Of a stretch of DNA of 51,003 bases, positions 1 through 7,656 are shown piece after piece. The translations under genes were made by a program, and so were the position numbers. The DNA comes from Psychrobacter cibarius. GTDB taxonomy: Bacteria > Pseudomonadota > Gammaproteobacteria > Pseudomonadales > Moraxellaceae. The stretch lies in NCBI RefSeq assembly GCF_016107535.1, contig NZ_JABASQ010000022.1:1-51003 (forward strand), written 5' to 3'. Under the pieces are notes generated by a model. The model was not told the origin of the DNA. It saw nothing but the letters and a program-made list of their open reading frames with translations, and did no database searches. Position 1 is the stretch's first letter. The number at the start of each line of letters is the position of its first letter.

Positions 1-144
1 GGCTTAACTTCTGGCTTAATTTCTGGCTTAATTTCTGGCTTAATTTCTGGCTTAACTTCTGGCTTAACTTCTGGCTTAACTTCTGGCTTAACTTCTGGCT
101 TAATTTCTGGCTTAATTTCTGGCTTAATTTCTGGCTTAACTTCT
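1..144. repeat. 12 tandem copies of a 12-bp unit
   Basis: Unit GGCTTAAYTTCT on the plus strand, 12 uninterrupted copies, coding for E-V/I-K-P on the minus strand. The only variable base is the Y, which makes Val (C) or Ile (T). From left to right the copies read C TTT CCCC TTT C, consistent with a higher-order period of seven units (84 bp). The array may continue to the left of the window. Confidence 0.97.
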
Positions 145-284
145 GGTTTGTTAGTGGGCGGGATTGTGACTGGTGGCTTCACTTCTGAATTAAATTCATC
201 ACTATCATTACCACATGCAGCAAGCATGGTAGATAACATTAGCATACTGATTACTTTTACTGAACGTGTAGATGTCATTTTCAT
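1..284 (-). CDS. KPE-repeat lipoprotein, 3' part outside window
   Basis: The gene starts at 284 (ATG preceded by GGGGAG) and runs off the left edge, so only the first 94 codons are visible. The N-terminus is a lipoprotein signal peptide ending in a clear lipobox, MLAAC, followed by GNDSDE, so the mature protein should be lipidated and membrane-anchored. After a short Pro/Thr-rich linker the protein is a run of the tetrapeptide E-(V/I)-K-P encoded by 12 copies of a 12-bp repeat. Such charged proline-rich runs usually form extended spacers that hold a distal domain away from the membrane; the distal domain is not visible. Function unknown. Confidence 0.85.
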   Translation of the reverse strand, partial: MKMTSTRSVKVISMLMLSTMLAACGNDSDEFNSEVKPPVTIPPTNKPEVKPEIKPEIKPEIKPEVKPEVKPEVKPEVKPEIKPEIKPEIKPEVK

Positions 285-587
285 AACACTCCCCTAATTA
301 GAACAAGAGAGGAATATAACACTTATGTTTATGTTATGTTTGCTATTTGTTATACCGCTAATTTTATATTTGAATCTCATGTTCCAGATATATTTAGAAA
401 TGAGTTCAATTAAATCATTTAAATGGAAGGCATGATAGTTTTTAGGTTTAAAGTGTCAGGTGCATTCTAGAAAAATACAGTCATCGCAATAAGATATATA
501 ACAAAAATAGTTCTGAATACCTTTTCTTAATTTTATGCTAACTTATTAATTATTCAATGGTATAAAAAGCATAAAAGGTCATTACTA
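285..587. other. intergenic region between divergent genes
   Basis: AT-rich spacer between the minus-strand lipoprotein and mpg. It must hold promoters for both. A TATAAA-like box lies near 561, but no convincing -35 partner was found, and no RNA gene or repeat was recognised. Confidence 0.5.
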
Positions 588-1235
588 ATGTCAACGCCTC
601 AAACTTCCACGGCGCAGCCTACTATTTTAGAGCCATCATGGTTTACTCGACCAACCTGTGTGGTCGCTGCTGACTTAATAGGTAAAGTGCTGTGTAGAAA
701 GCTGTCAGATACGGATGGCACAACTAAAATATTGCGTATGCGCATCTCAGAAACTGAAGCTTACATCGGTGCGGGCGATCCCGCTTGTCACTCACATGCT
801 GGCAGCCGAACGCCGCGCACTGAAATCATGTATGAGCAAGGTGGCGTTTTTTATGTGTATTTGACTTATGGCGTCCATCATATGCTTAATTTAATCAGCG
901 GTGCTATCGACTCCCCTGAGTCGGTGCTGATACGCGCGGGGTTTTTAGCAGAAGATAGTGACCGCCTGCGAGATGAGCAATTATTGAGCTTAGATCAACA
1001 ACTGATTCATCCTAAGCAGTTTTCTGGTCCCGGTAAGCTGACTAAGCGTTTACAAATCGACCGTGACGTGTATGGCAAATCTATTCATCCAGCATCAGCC
1101 GTTTGGATAGAAGAAGACGGTTGCAAGCCGCCAGTATCGCTGCGTCCACGGATTGGTATTGATTATGCGGGCGAGGCAAAAGAGTGGTTATTACGCTACA
1201 TTTGGACTGACCATCCTTCGTTATCCAAAAAATAG
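588..1235 (+). CDS. mpg: DNA-3-methyladenine glycosylase (AAG/MPG family)
   Basis: Removes alkylated purines such as 3-methyladenine from DNA, opening base excision repair in the cytoplasm. The 215-residue protein matches the family in length. It carries the ETEAY motif (residues 55-59) that contains the family's catalytic glutamate, the following D-x-A-x-H and R-T-P-R segments (about 65-77), and the YVYLTYG stretch that builds the nucleotide-flipping pocket. The ATG at 588 has AAAGG just upstream. It is followed 53 bp later by the NIF3-like gene on the same strand, which has its own good ribosome binding site, so the two may be co-transcribed. Confidence 0.93.
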   Translation: MSTPQTSTAQPTILEPSWFTRPTCVVAADLIGKVLCRKLSDTDGTTKILRMRISETEAYIGAGDPACHSHAGSRTPRTEIMYEQGGVFYVYLTYGVHHMLNLISGAIDSPESVLIRAGFLAEDSDRLRDEQLLSLDQQLIHPKQFSGPGKLTKRLQIDRDVYGKSIHPASAVWIEEDGCKPPVSLRPRIGIDYAGEAKEWLLRYIWTDHPSLSKK

Positions 1236-1288
1236 TAAGATTGATAGTTGATGGCTGTTTTTCTAAATAGCCTAGAAGGAAGTAATAC

Positions 1289-1600
1289 ATGTATAAATTG
1301 ACGGTTTTTATTCCAGATACAGCATTAGAGCAGGTAAAGTCCGCTTTATTTTCGGCGGGCGCTGGGACGATTGGCAATTATGAACAGTGCTGTTGGCAAG
1401 TGCAGGGAATAGGGCAATTTAGACCACTGGCAGGCAGTAATCCAAATATTGGAGCACATGATCGACTGGAAACCGTTGAGGAATGGCGAGTAGAAATGGT
1501 AGTGGCTGATGCTGATATTAAAGAGGTCGTCGAGGCGTTAAAGCAGGCGCATCCTTATGAAACGCCTGCCTATGATGTGATTGAAGTATTAGACTTTTAG
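1289..1600 (+). CDS. NIF3-like (YqfO/CutA-fold) small protein
   Basis: 103 residues resembling the CutA1-like insert domain found inside NIF3/YqfO proteins, here as a stand-alone protein. Visible family features are the N-terminal YKLTVFIPD strand, the IGNYEQC segment around residues 28-34, the central FRPL, and the terminal HPYETPAYDV motif. The wider family is linked to metal binding, but no biochemical role is secure for the short form. The start at 1289 is preceded by AAGGAAG. The gene ends 9 bp from the convergent lipoprotein gene, with no obvious terminator between them. Confidence 0.8.
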   Translation: MYKLTVFIPDTALEQVKSALFSAGAGTIGNYEQCCWQVQGIGQFRPLAGSNPNIGAHDRLETVEEWRVEMVVADADIKEVVEALKQAHPYETPAYDVIEVLDF

Positions 1601-1609
1601 GGTCAGCTC

Positions 1610-1981
1610 TCAGTCTTTTTTGATTTTAATCACGTTATAACTCGGATAGCCAAGCTCGATTTTGTAATCTTCACTGCCGCGTTTGGCTTTTACTTTTATT
1701 TTACTGTCACCTTTTTTGTATTTGACGTCTTTGACTCGATAACCCATATTGCTGACTTTATTCGCAGCCCTTTGCTCGATAGCAGGCTGATAAAGCTCTT
1801 TATCAATGGAGTTGATGGTCTTCTTGTGCTTTTTGTAGACCTTACTGTCTTTATAAACATCTTCGTAAAGGTCGCCGTAAGCATTATAACCAGGTGCGGT
1901 GACACAGCCAGTCGTTAGCGTCAGCAACACTGCAATCATACTGGCGGTAGCAGTGGCTTTTAATAAAGTATGGTGGTTCAT
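1610..1981 (-). CDS. small lipoprotein with PepSY-like C-terminal repeat
   Basis: 123-residue predicted lipoprotein. A signal peptide with hydrophobic core IAVLLTLTTGC ends in a lipobox Cys around residue 26. The C-terminal half (QRAANKV..GYRVKDV..KIKVKAKRG..YKIELGYPSYNVIKIKKD) is clearly related to the C-terminus of the 220-residue lipoprotein at 2277-2939 and has the helix-strand-strand look of a PepSY-type module. The ATG at 1981 was preferred over a TTG one codon upstream because GAGGA sits at normal spacing from it. Probably envelope-located; function unknown. Confidence 0.8.
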   Translation of the reverse strand: MNHHTLLKATATASMIAVLLTLTTGCVTAPGYNAYGDLYEDVYKDSKVYKKHKKTINSIDKELYQPAIEQRAANKVSNMGYRVKDVKYKKGDSKIKVKAKRGSEDYKIELGYPSYNVIKIKKD

Positions 1982-2142
1982 CAAATCCTCTTATGATGTC
2001 AAAGATGTTTTTGCGTCTCTTATAAAAAAGGGTCAAATAAACCAAGGGCTGGCTTATTTGACCAAAGGCATCAAGTAATCAATGATGCCAAAACTTTATT
2101 TAATAGCTTTATTTCACTAATTTCATCTTTAGCGCACTTAGA

Positions 2143-2250
2143 TATAGTCGATTCAATATAATTTAGATTCAAGGAAGGCAAGCGAAAATACTATAAATAG
2201 CAGACTAAGCGAGCCTGATACCGTATCTGATTTATATAGGATTGACTATA
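2143..2250. repeat. MITE-like element, copy A (108 bp)
   Basis: Bounded by imperfect inverted ends: TATAGTCGATTCAATATAA at the left and, read on the other strand, TATAGTCAATCCTATATAA at the right. Its interior shares CAAGG..GGCAAGCGA and AAGCGAG segments with a second element at 5213-5319. It lies 26 bp beyond the 3' end of the 220-residue lipoprotein gene. It is too short to encode a transposase. Likely a non-autonomous intergenic repeat. Confidence 0.7.
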
Positions 2251-2276
2251 ACTATCAATTGAATGGAGGACATGCC

Positions 2277-2939
2277 CTAGTCTTTTTCAATCTTAATCAC
2301 ATTTAAATTTGGGTAACCAAGTCGTATTTCATATTCTTGCGAGCCGCGCTTGGCTTCAATCTCGAACACGCCGCTTCCGTTCTTTTCTTCCAACTCAATG
2401 TCTTTGACCTGATAGCCCATGCCTTGTATTTTATTGATTGCACGTTGCTTAATTGCTGGATAACGCGAGTCTCTTTTAATACTATCTTCGATATCATCAT
2501 TTTTATAGTGCTTATTATTCTTATGCTTGCCATTATTTTTATATTTGTCTTTCTTGTAATGGTCTTTGTCATATCTATCGTCTTGCCAAACATTAGACCA
2601 AACTTTTTTATTCGAGCTAATAAGTTTTAGATCAGGATACGTGTATTTTAGCTCGTATGCTTGGTTGTTCTTTTTGGCATAAGCGGTCATTATGCGATTG
2701 CCACGGTAGTTATCGGATTTGATATCCATAACCTGATAGCCTTTACGGCGCAGATCAGCGCGTAGCTTTTGACTAATACGGTTATAGTCAGTGTTACCAT
2801 AATCATCATTACCACCATATACTGGATAATTATCATATCCTGGACCGACGACGGTACACCCAATTGTAGTGCCCAATAATGCAATCGCAAGACCAGTAGA
2901 TATAACGGTCTTAAATGAGAAAGGCTTTAGAGTTTTCAT
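2277..2939 (-). CDS. lipoprotein with two PepSY-like repeats
   Basis: 220 residues. An N-terminal signal peptide with core LAIALLGTTIGC puts the lipidated Cys around residue 28. Two related modules follow: one at about 54-110 (L-R-R-K-G-Y-Q-V-M-D-I ... Y-T-Y-P-D-L-K-L-I) and one at about 165-220 (I-Q-G-M-G-Y-Q-V-K-D-I ... L-G-Y-P-N-L-N-V-I). They are separated by a Lys/Tyr/Asp/Asn-rich linker (about 115-155). The second module is the one shared with the neighbouring 123-residue lipoprotein. This looks like local gene duplication plus internal duplication. A PepSY-like fold is inferred from pattern only. No catalytic motif is visible. Confidence 0.82.
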   Translation of the reverse strand: MKTLKPFSFKTVISTGLAIALLGTTIGCTVVGPGYDNYPVYGGNDDYGNTDYNRISQKLRADLRRKGYQVMDIKSDNYRGNRIMTAYAKKNNQAYELKYTYPDLKLISSNKKVWSNVWQDDRYDKDHYKKDKYKNNGKHKNNKHYKNDDIEDSIKRDSRYPAIKQRAINKIQGMGYQVKDIELEEKNGSGVFEIEAKRGSQEYEIRLGYPNLNVIKIEKD

Positions 2940-3054
2940 GATCCAATATCCTATAATATTTTTAAATTACCCGTCGCATCATTGCTGGTGATAGCCGAGC
3001 ACGTACGCACTCTATAAATTGTTCATATAATCGTATTCATAACTTACTGGCAAA

Positions 3055-3260
3055 TTAATTGTTACCATCGTCATTACCATTATGCGCTTTGAAATATTTT
3101 CTTACATTATCTATCATAATGGACAAAGCTTGATGATTAGTGTCTTTTGCGTTAATAAGTTGTAATCAGGGTAACGAATATGAATCATGTAAGCATATGC
3201 TTACACGTAATGACGCTTACGCGACTTAACATCAGGTTAGGAATTAGGCATTATAGTCAC
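3055..3260 (-). pseudogene. decayed third copy of the PepSY-like lipoprotein
   Basis: Translation of the minus strand in shifting frames gives fragments that line up with the 220-residue lipoprotein: D-Y-N, then P-D-V-K-S-R-K-R, then A-Y-M-I-H-I-R-Y-P-D-Y-N-L-L-T-Q-K-T (matching A-Y-E-L-K-Y-T-Y-P-D-L-K-L-I-S-S-N-K-K), then a short charged tail ending at TAA 3055-3057. Stops and frame changes interrupt every part, so nothing intact can be made. Tyr-rich scraps may extend to about 3400. The assignment rests on my own alignment by eye. Confidence 0.45.
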
Positions 3261-3496
3261 ACGGCATTAGGGAATGTGACTCAAGGATTGAGTTGACCGC
3301 ATTAAGGATAATGATTCACTTATTAGCATCAGGATGATAATGATAAGTGGAGTAAGGACACATACCCTTTGCTGCTATCAGTAGTTAATGCTGGTAGTTG
3401 TAGTAAAAAGGGCAGGATGCCCAGTATCACAATATGCTGAATATTATGCAAGGATGCATGGGAAACAGTGGTGATAGGTAACATGGATGGTTAATA

Positions 3497-3533
3497 ATAA
3501 AACCGCATAACAGTTAATTGCTATGCGGTTTTA
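3497..3533. terminator. rho-independent hairpin
   Basis: Perfect stem ATAAAACCGCATA / TATGCGGTTTTAT around an 11-base loop, with A-rich and T-rich flanks, so it could work in either direction. No intact gene ends here; it probably served the decayed lipoprotein copy or an unseen transcript. Confidence 0.7.
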
Positions 3534-3644
3534 TTGTGTCTAGACTTTGAGAAAAGCCTAATCCCTAAAGTAATCGATATTTGATTTAGCTTCTAGAAAC
3601 TTCGCTAAATATATTTGTCGAAATTTAGATGAAGTGCTAGTAAT

Positions 3645-3676
3645 AAAAAAACCGTATAGGCAATATACGGTTTTTT
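3645..3676. terminator. terminator after csbD-like gene
   Basis: Stem AAAAAACCGTATA / TATACGGTTTTTT around GGCAA, about 22 bp past the stop of the minus-strand CsbD gene. A T-run follows on both strands. Confidence 0.85.
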
Positions 3677-3697
3677 GTTTTTTGAAATTACAATAAC

Positions 3698-3901
3698 TTA
3701 GTATTTATGTTCAGTACGCCATGCGTCTACTTCACGTTCAGCATCATCTTTGCTGTGACCATAACGTTCTTGAACTTTTCCGACCAATTTATCACGGCTA
3801 CCTTCAACGTGTAATAAATCATCATCAGTAAGATCAGCCCATTTTTGTTTTACTGAGCCTTTTATTTGGTTCCATTCACCTTTTAGAGTATGTTCGTTCA
3901 T
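3698..3901 (-). CDS. CsbD family stress-response protein
   Basis: 67 residues beginning MNEHTLKGEWNQIKG, the characteristic opening of CsbD proteins, followed by the conserved K-x-K-W-A-D-L-T-D-D-D and a G-x-x-D-K-L-V-G-K-V-Q-E-R-Y-G segment. CsbD proteins are small, hydrophilic, probably cytoplasmic, and induced by general stress; their molecular role is not known. The start at 3901 was chosen over a longer upstream frame because AGAAGGA lies at ideal spacing and the family begins here. Monocistronic, with its own terminator. Confidence 0.9.
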   Translation of the reverse strand: MNEHTLKGEWNQIKGSVKQKWADLTDDDLLHVEGSRDKLVGKVQERYGHSKDDAEREVDAWRTEHKY

Positions 3902-4404
3902 TTTTATGTTCCTTCTTTTATTATAAAATTGGTTATTGAGACAATTATTCCATCTGTCTTTAATCGACATTTTACTCAGCTGCTATCAGTACTTATGAAT
4001 CAGCTAACTGGTGATATCTAATATAAGTGCTCACCATCGCCATGTCTGTATATGCAATGTTGAGAGTGTTGCTCCATTATGGAGATCTGCACAGCTATGT
4101 TATGCATCGTCCATTTGTGTAATGAATGAAGTGTTTTATCAGTGACATACGTAAAGAGGATCAACAAGTCTGACGATGATTTATAAAAATGACGTCGTAA
4201 CACGCTGTAAATATAGGAATAAAAAAAGTATCTGTCATCATAAATGTGGCGGCTATTTTTTTATGATTGTTTTAGGATGGGTTAAAACGAATCATCAAGA
4301 ATAAGTAAGGTTAAATATTTAGTGATAGACTTCTTGTTTAAATGGCTATAGCCTTATAGTTGAAATAACAATTGTTTTATAGATTAAGTTGGGGCAGATT
4401 GATA
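3902..4404. other. intergenic region upstream of TetR gene and csbD
   Basis: About 500 bp, AT-rich, between two divergently transcribed genes. A 61-codon minus-strand frame (4018-4203) has no ribosome binding site and no recognisable protein character, so it is not annotated. No RNA gene or mobile element was recognised. Confidence 0.4.
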
Positions 4405-5094
4405 GTGAATGTACTTAACAGCGTAAGTGCTAAAAAACCGGAAACTAAGCGCAAGCAGGCAAAAGCGAAAACCCGTCATAAATTGCTAAAAAGTGCCTTG
4501 CAGCTGTATAGCGTAGAGGGCGCTCTTGGTATGAGCATGAATAAAATCGCGAAAGGTGCAGGTATTGCTCAGCCAAGTTTTTATAATCATTTTGATAGTT
4601 TAGATGCGTTGCAGCAGGTGTTAAGCAAGCAACTTAAAGACAACTATTTATCGCCGATGCGCATGGCGTGGGTAGATATGCTTAAAGACTATCCAACGCT
4701 GTCTAAAGAGGATTTCAATGAGCGTTGTCAGGAATGCCTAACATTGATTTTTGATGCCGCTTTTCAAAACATCACTTTATTTCAACGTTTGCTCGAAGAC
4801 AGTCTGCGCTTTGATTCAAACATAAAATGTAACGGGTTGGGAAGTCTAATCATAGAGATAAGACATGAGTGGACCAAGATATTTATAGAGGGATTGCAGT
4901 CAGCCGAGTGCTCTTTTGACGAATCTGACGTTCATCTCTGTGTCGATATCGCTGCCGCCCAAGTACATGAATTGATATTGGGCTGTCATCAACAGCGTTA
5001 TTCACGGCAGCAAGCCATTGAGATATTGTGCAAAAACTTTGATGGACTTTTTAACAGTTTTTTCGCCAAAGACAAGCGCAGAGTAAATGGCTAG
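4405..5094 (+). CDS. TetR/AcrR family transcriptional regulator
   Basis: About 229 residues. The N-terminal helix-turn-helix is clear: K-L-L-K-S-A-L-Q-L-Y..G, then S-M-N-K-I-A-K-G-A-G-I-A-Q-P-S-F-Y-N-H-F at about residues 44-63, the standard TetR recognition helix ending in F-Y-x-H-F. The C-terminal ligand-binding part is divergent, so the effector is unknown. A GTG at 4405 with GGGG upstream is preferred. The alternative is a TTG at 4372, giving 11 more residues. It stands 250 bp upstream of, and on the same strand as, the molybdopterin oxidoreductase, which makes that gene a plausible target. This is inference from position only. Confidence 0.85.
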   Translation: MNVLNSVSAKKPETKRKQAKAKTRHKLLKSALQLYSVEGALGMSMNKIAKGAGIAQPSFYNHFDSLDALQQVLSKQLKDNYLSPMRMAWVDMLKDYPTLSKEDFNERCQECLTLIFDAAFQNITLFQRLLEDSLRFDSNIKCNGLGSLIIEIRHEWTKIFIEGLQSAECSFDESDVHLCVDIAAAQVHELILGCHQQRYSRQQAIEILCKNFDGLFNSFFAKDKRRVNG

Positions 5095-5212
5095 TCATCC
5101 AGCTTATCAATGTTGCACTTTGGCTAATTCTCAGTGTTTTTAAGATTGTTAAGATGAGCAAATTTAGTAACCATATTCAACTTATAAAACGGAATTTATA
5201 TAGTGAAAGCGA

Positions 5213-5319
5213 TATAGTCGAGTCAATTTAAAAGTAGTACAAGGCAACCGAGTGTAGATGTATCTTTAATGCTTCAAGCGAGGTTAACGCAGTAATACTT
5301 TTATAGTGGAGTGACCATA
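5213..5319. repeat. MITE-like element, copy B (107 bp)
   Basis: Second copy of the element at 2143-2250. The left end is TATAGTCGAGTCAATTTAAA and the right end, on the opposite strand, TATGGTCACTCCACTATAAA. The interior shares CAAGGCAA..CGA and CAAGCGAGGTTAACGCAGTA-type sequence. It ends 25 bp before the start codon of the molybdopterin oxidoreductase, so it must form part of that gene's 5' leader or promoter. Confidence 0.7.
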
Positions 5320-5344
5320 GTAAAAAATAACAGGGAGCGCGACC

Positions 5345-7558
5345 ATGGCTAGTGAAAAGAGTCACAAGGATGAACAAACACATTTTAGAACCTGCAATTT
5401 ATGCGAAGCAATGTGCGGAATTGTCATCAAGCACGATGGTGACAAGGTATTATCGATTAAAGGCGATAAAGATGATCCATTTTCTAAAGGGTATATTTGT
5501 CCAAAAGCGACTGCTTTGCAAGACTTGCATGAAGACAGTGATCGCCTGCGTCATCCCGTTGAGAGAACGGCTAACGGTTGGAAAGAGATTGGCTGGGCTG
5601 AGGCGTTAGATAAGGTTGCCGCCGGTATTCAGTCGGTACAGAAAAAACATGGTCAAAACGCTTTCGGTATTTATTTAGGCAATCCTAATGTCCATAATTT
5701 GGGCAGCATGTTAACCATTAAGCATCTATTAACCAGTATCAAGACGCGCAGTCGCTTTTCTGCGACTTCCATCGACCAGTTACCGCATCACATTGTTAGC
5801 ATGCATCTGTTCGGGCATATGCTGCGCATCCCTGTGCCCGAAGTCAATCGTACCAAATATATGCTCATCATTGGCGGCAATCCGCTGGCGTCTAACGGCA
5901 GTATTATGACCGCACCAAACATGCGTCAAAAACTAAAAGATATCAAAGCGCGTGATGGTAAAGTGGTGGTGATTGATCCACGCCGCACCGAAACCGCCGA
6001 CATTGCTAGCGAGCATCACTTTATTCGTCCAGCGACCGATGTTTTGCTCTTGCTCGCCATGCTCAATGAAATTTATCTCCAAGGGTATGCGGACAAGGCA
6101 CGCGCTAACAATAATAGAGCAGCGGCGCTCGCGCCAGAGATTGCACGCATTGCAGACTTTGCAAAAGACTATAGCGCCGAGTCCGTCGCTGAGATTACTG
6201 GTATTGCGGCAGATGAGATTAAACGACTCGTCAAAGAATTTTGTGAAGCAGAAAGTTCGGTCTGTTACGGGCGCATGGGCGTCTCGGTGCAAGAGTTTGG
6301 CTTACTGAGTCAATATCTAATCATGCTGATTAATATTGTCACAGGTCGTTTGGATGAAGTGGGTGGTCTGATGTTCCCCAATCCTGCGGTCGACGTGGTC
6401 AATAACTCAGGCCCAGGTTATTTAGGTAAGCGCCATAGCCGCGTGAGTAACTTGCCTGATTTTAACGGCGATTATCCAGTGGTAGCGATGGCGGATGAGA
6501 TGTTGGTAGAAGGGGCGGGGCAGCTAAAAGGCTTTATGACTGTCGCGGGCAACCCTGTACTCAGCACGCCGAATGGTGAAAAGTTAGATACGGCTTTTGC
6601 CAACTTAGACTTTATGGTCGCTATTGACTACTTTGTCACAGAAACCAGCCGTCATGCGCATATCATTTTGCCGCCGGTATCGCCGCTAGAGCGCGATCAT
6701 TATGACGTCACCTTTAACAATTTTGCTGTCCATAACGTCGCCAAATATTCAAAGGCATTGTTTGTTAAGCAAAGAAGTGCCAAACATGACTGGCAAATCT
6801 ACTTAGAGTTAGCAAAACGCTTGGATAAAAAAGCCGTACTTGCAACCAAAGTCGAACGCCTAACAATAAAAGTTTTGGGTCCGAAATTTGTGCTTAATCA
6901 AGGTCTGAAACGTGGGCCTTATAAGGGTCTCAATCTAAAGCAATTGAAGAAAAATCCGCATGGAATTGATTTGGGATCGCTCAAAACCATGCTGCCACAA
7001 GCGTTAAAACACAAAGACAAGCAGATTCATCTTAATGTTGATTTTTATCGAGCAGATTTAGAGCGGGTGCAGGAGATGATGCAGGACTATGATGACAAGC
7101 AAATTCTATTGATTGGTCGTCGTCATGTACGCAGCAATAATTCGTGGCTACACAACAGCTATCGCTTGGTAAAAGGTAAGCCGCGCTGTACTTTGATGCT
7201 GCATCCTGAAACGGCGAAACAGTACGGTATTGAGGATGGTCAAAACGTAAAAGTAACGTCGCGTGTGGGTAGTGTCACGATCGTAGCAGAAGTGACGGAT
7301 GAGCTGATGCCAAATGTCGTGAGTATCCCTCATGGGTGGGGTCATGGCCGTAAAGGGGTAAAACAAAAAATCGTTCAAGCGCATGCGGGCGTCAGTGTCA
7401 ATGATTTGACAGACGATACCTTAATCGATCAGCTAAGTGGCAATGCGGCAGTCAATGGTGTACCAGTACAATTGGAAGCGATTGAGCCGGAAGCAACTGA
7501 TTTGGAGACGGCTGATTCTGATGTTGATTTCAATATGGAATCAGGGAGCGCTGCATAA
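5345..7558 (+). CDS. molybdopterin-dependent oxidoreductase (FdhF/BisC type)
   Basis: 737 residues with the layout of the bis-MGD molybdoenzyme superfamily. The N-terminal [4Fe-4S] domain has C17-x2-C20-x3-C24-x27-C52. It is followed by the large molybdopterin domain (G-G-N-P-L-A-S about 185-191, V-I-D-P-R-R about 215) and a C-terminal molydopterin-dinucleotide-binding domain (about 580-690, with H-P-E-T-A and P-H-G-W-G-H-G). There is no Tat signal, so it is cytoplasmic. At the position of the molybdenum ligand (around 140-145) the sequence is SATSIDQ, with no Cys or selenocysteine. The substrate therefore cannot be named; formate is not assured. GGGAG precedes the ATG. No partner subunit or cofactor gene is adjacent. 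Confidence 0.85.
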   Translation: MASEKSHKDEQTHFRTCNLCEAMCGIVIKHDGDKVLSIKGDKDDPFSKGYICPKATALQDLHEDSDRLRHPVERTANGWKEIGWAEALDKVAAGIQSVQKKHGQNAFGIYLGNPNVHNLGSMLTIKHLLTSIKTRSRFSATSIDQLPHHIVSMHLFGHMLRIPVPEVNRTKYMLIIGGNPLASNGSIMTAPNMRQKLKDIKARDGKVVVIDPRRTETADIASEHHFIRPATDVLLLLAMLNEIYLQGYADKARANNNRAAALAPEIARIADFAKDYSAESVAEITGIAADEIKRLVKEFCEAESSVCYGRMGVSVQEFGLLSQYLIMLINIVTGRLDEVGGLMFPNPAVDVVNNSGPGYLGKRHSRVSNLPDFNGDYPVVAMADEMLVEGAGQLKGFMTVAGNPVLSTPNGEKLDTAFANLDFMVAIDYFVTETSRHAHIILPPVSPLERDHYDVTFNNFAVHNVAKYSKALFVKQRSAKHDWQIYLELAKRLDKKAVLATKVERLTIKVLGPKFVLNQGLKRGPYKGLNLKQLKKNPHGIDLGSLKTMLPQALKHKDKQIHLNVDFYRADLERVQEMMQDYDDKQILLIGRRHVRSNNSWLHNSYRLVKGKPRCTLMLHPETAKQYGIEDGQNVKVTSRVGSVTIVAEVTDELMPNVVSIPHGWGHGRKGVKQKIVQAHAGVSVNDLTDDTLIDQLSGNAAVNGVPVQLEAIEPEATDLETADSDVDFNMESGSAA

Positions 7559-7591
7559 AATAGTTCTAGAATAAAAGTCTTCCATATAAAG

Positions 7592-7628
7592 AAAAAAGGC
7601 GCTGACTTATAGTGGTAGCGCCTTTTTT
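7592..7628. terminator. bidirectional terminator
   Basis: Stem AAAAAAGGCGCT / AGCGCCTTTTTT between the convergent oxidoreductase and dadA genes, with A- and T-runs suited to both directions. Confidence 0.88.
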
Positions 7629-7656
7629 ACGTTTCTTATTCTTACGTTTCTTATTT

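Noticed and set aside
1..144. CRISPR array
   Set aside because: The 12-bp units are contiguous with no spacers and lie in a reading frame; no Cas gene is near.
4018..4203. 61-codon minus-strand frame between csbD and the TetR gene
   Set aside because: No ribosome binding site, no family likeness, and composition like the surrounding spacer.
5345..7558. Formate dehydrogenase FdhF
   Set aside because: No selenocysteine or Cys ligand and no partner subunits; only the superfamily is supported.
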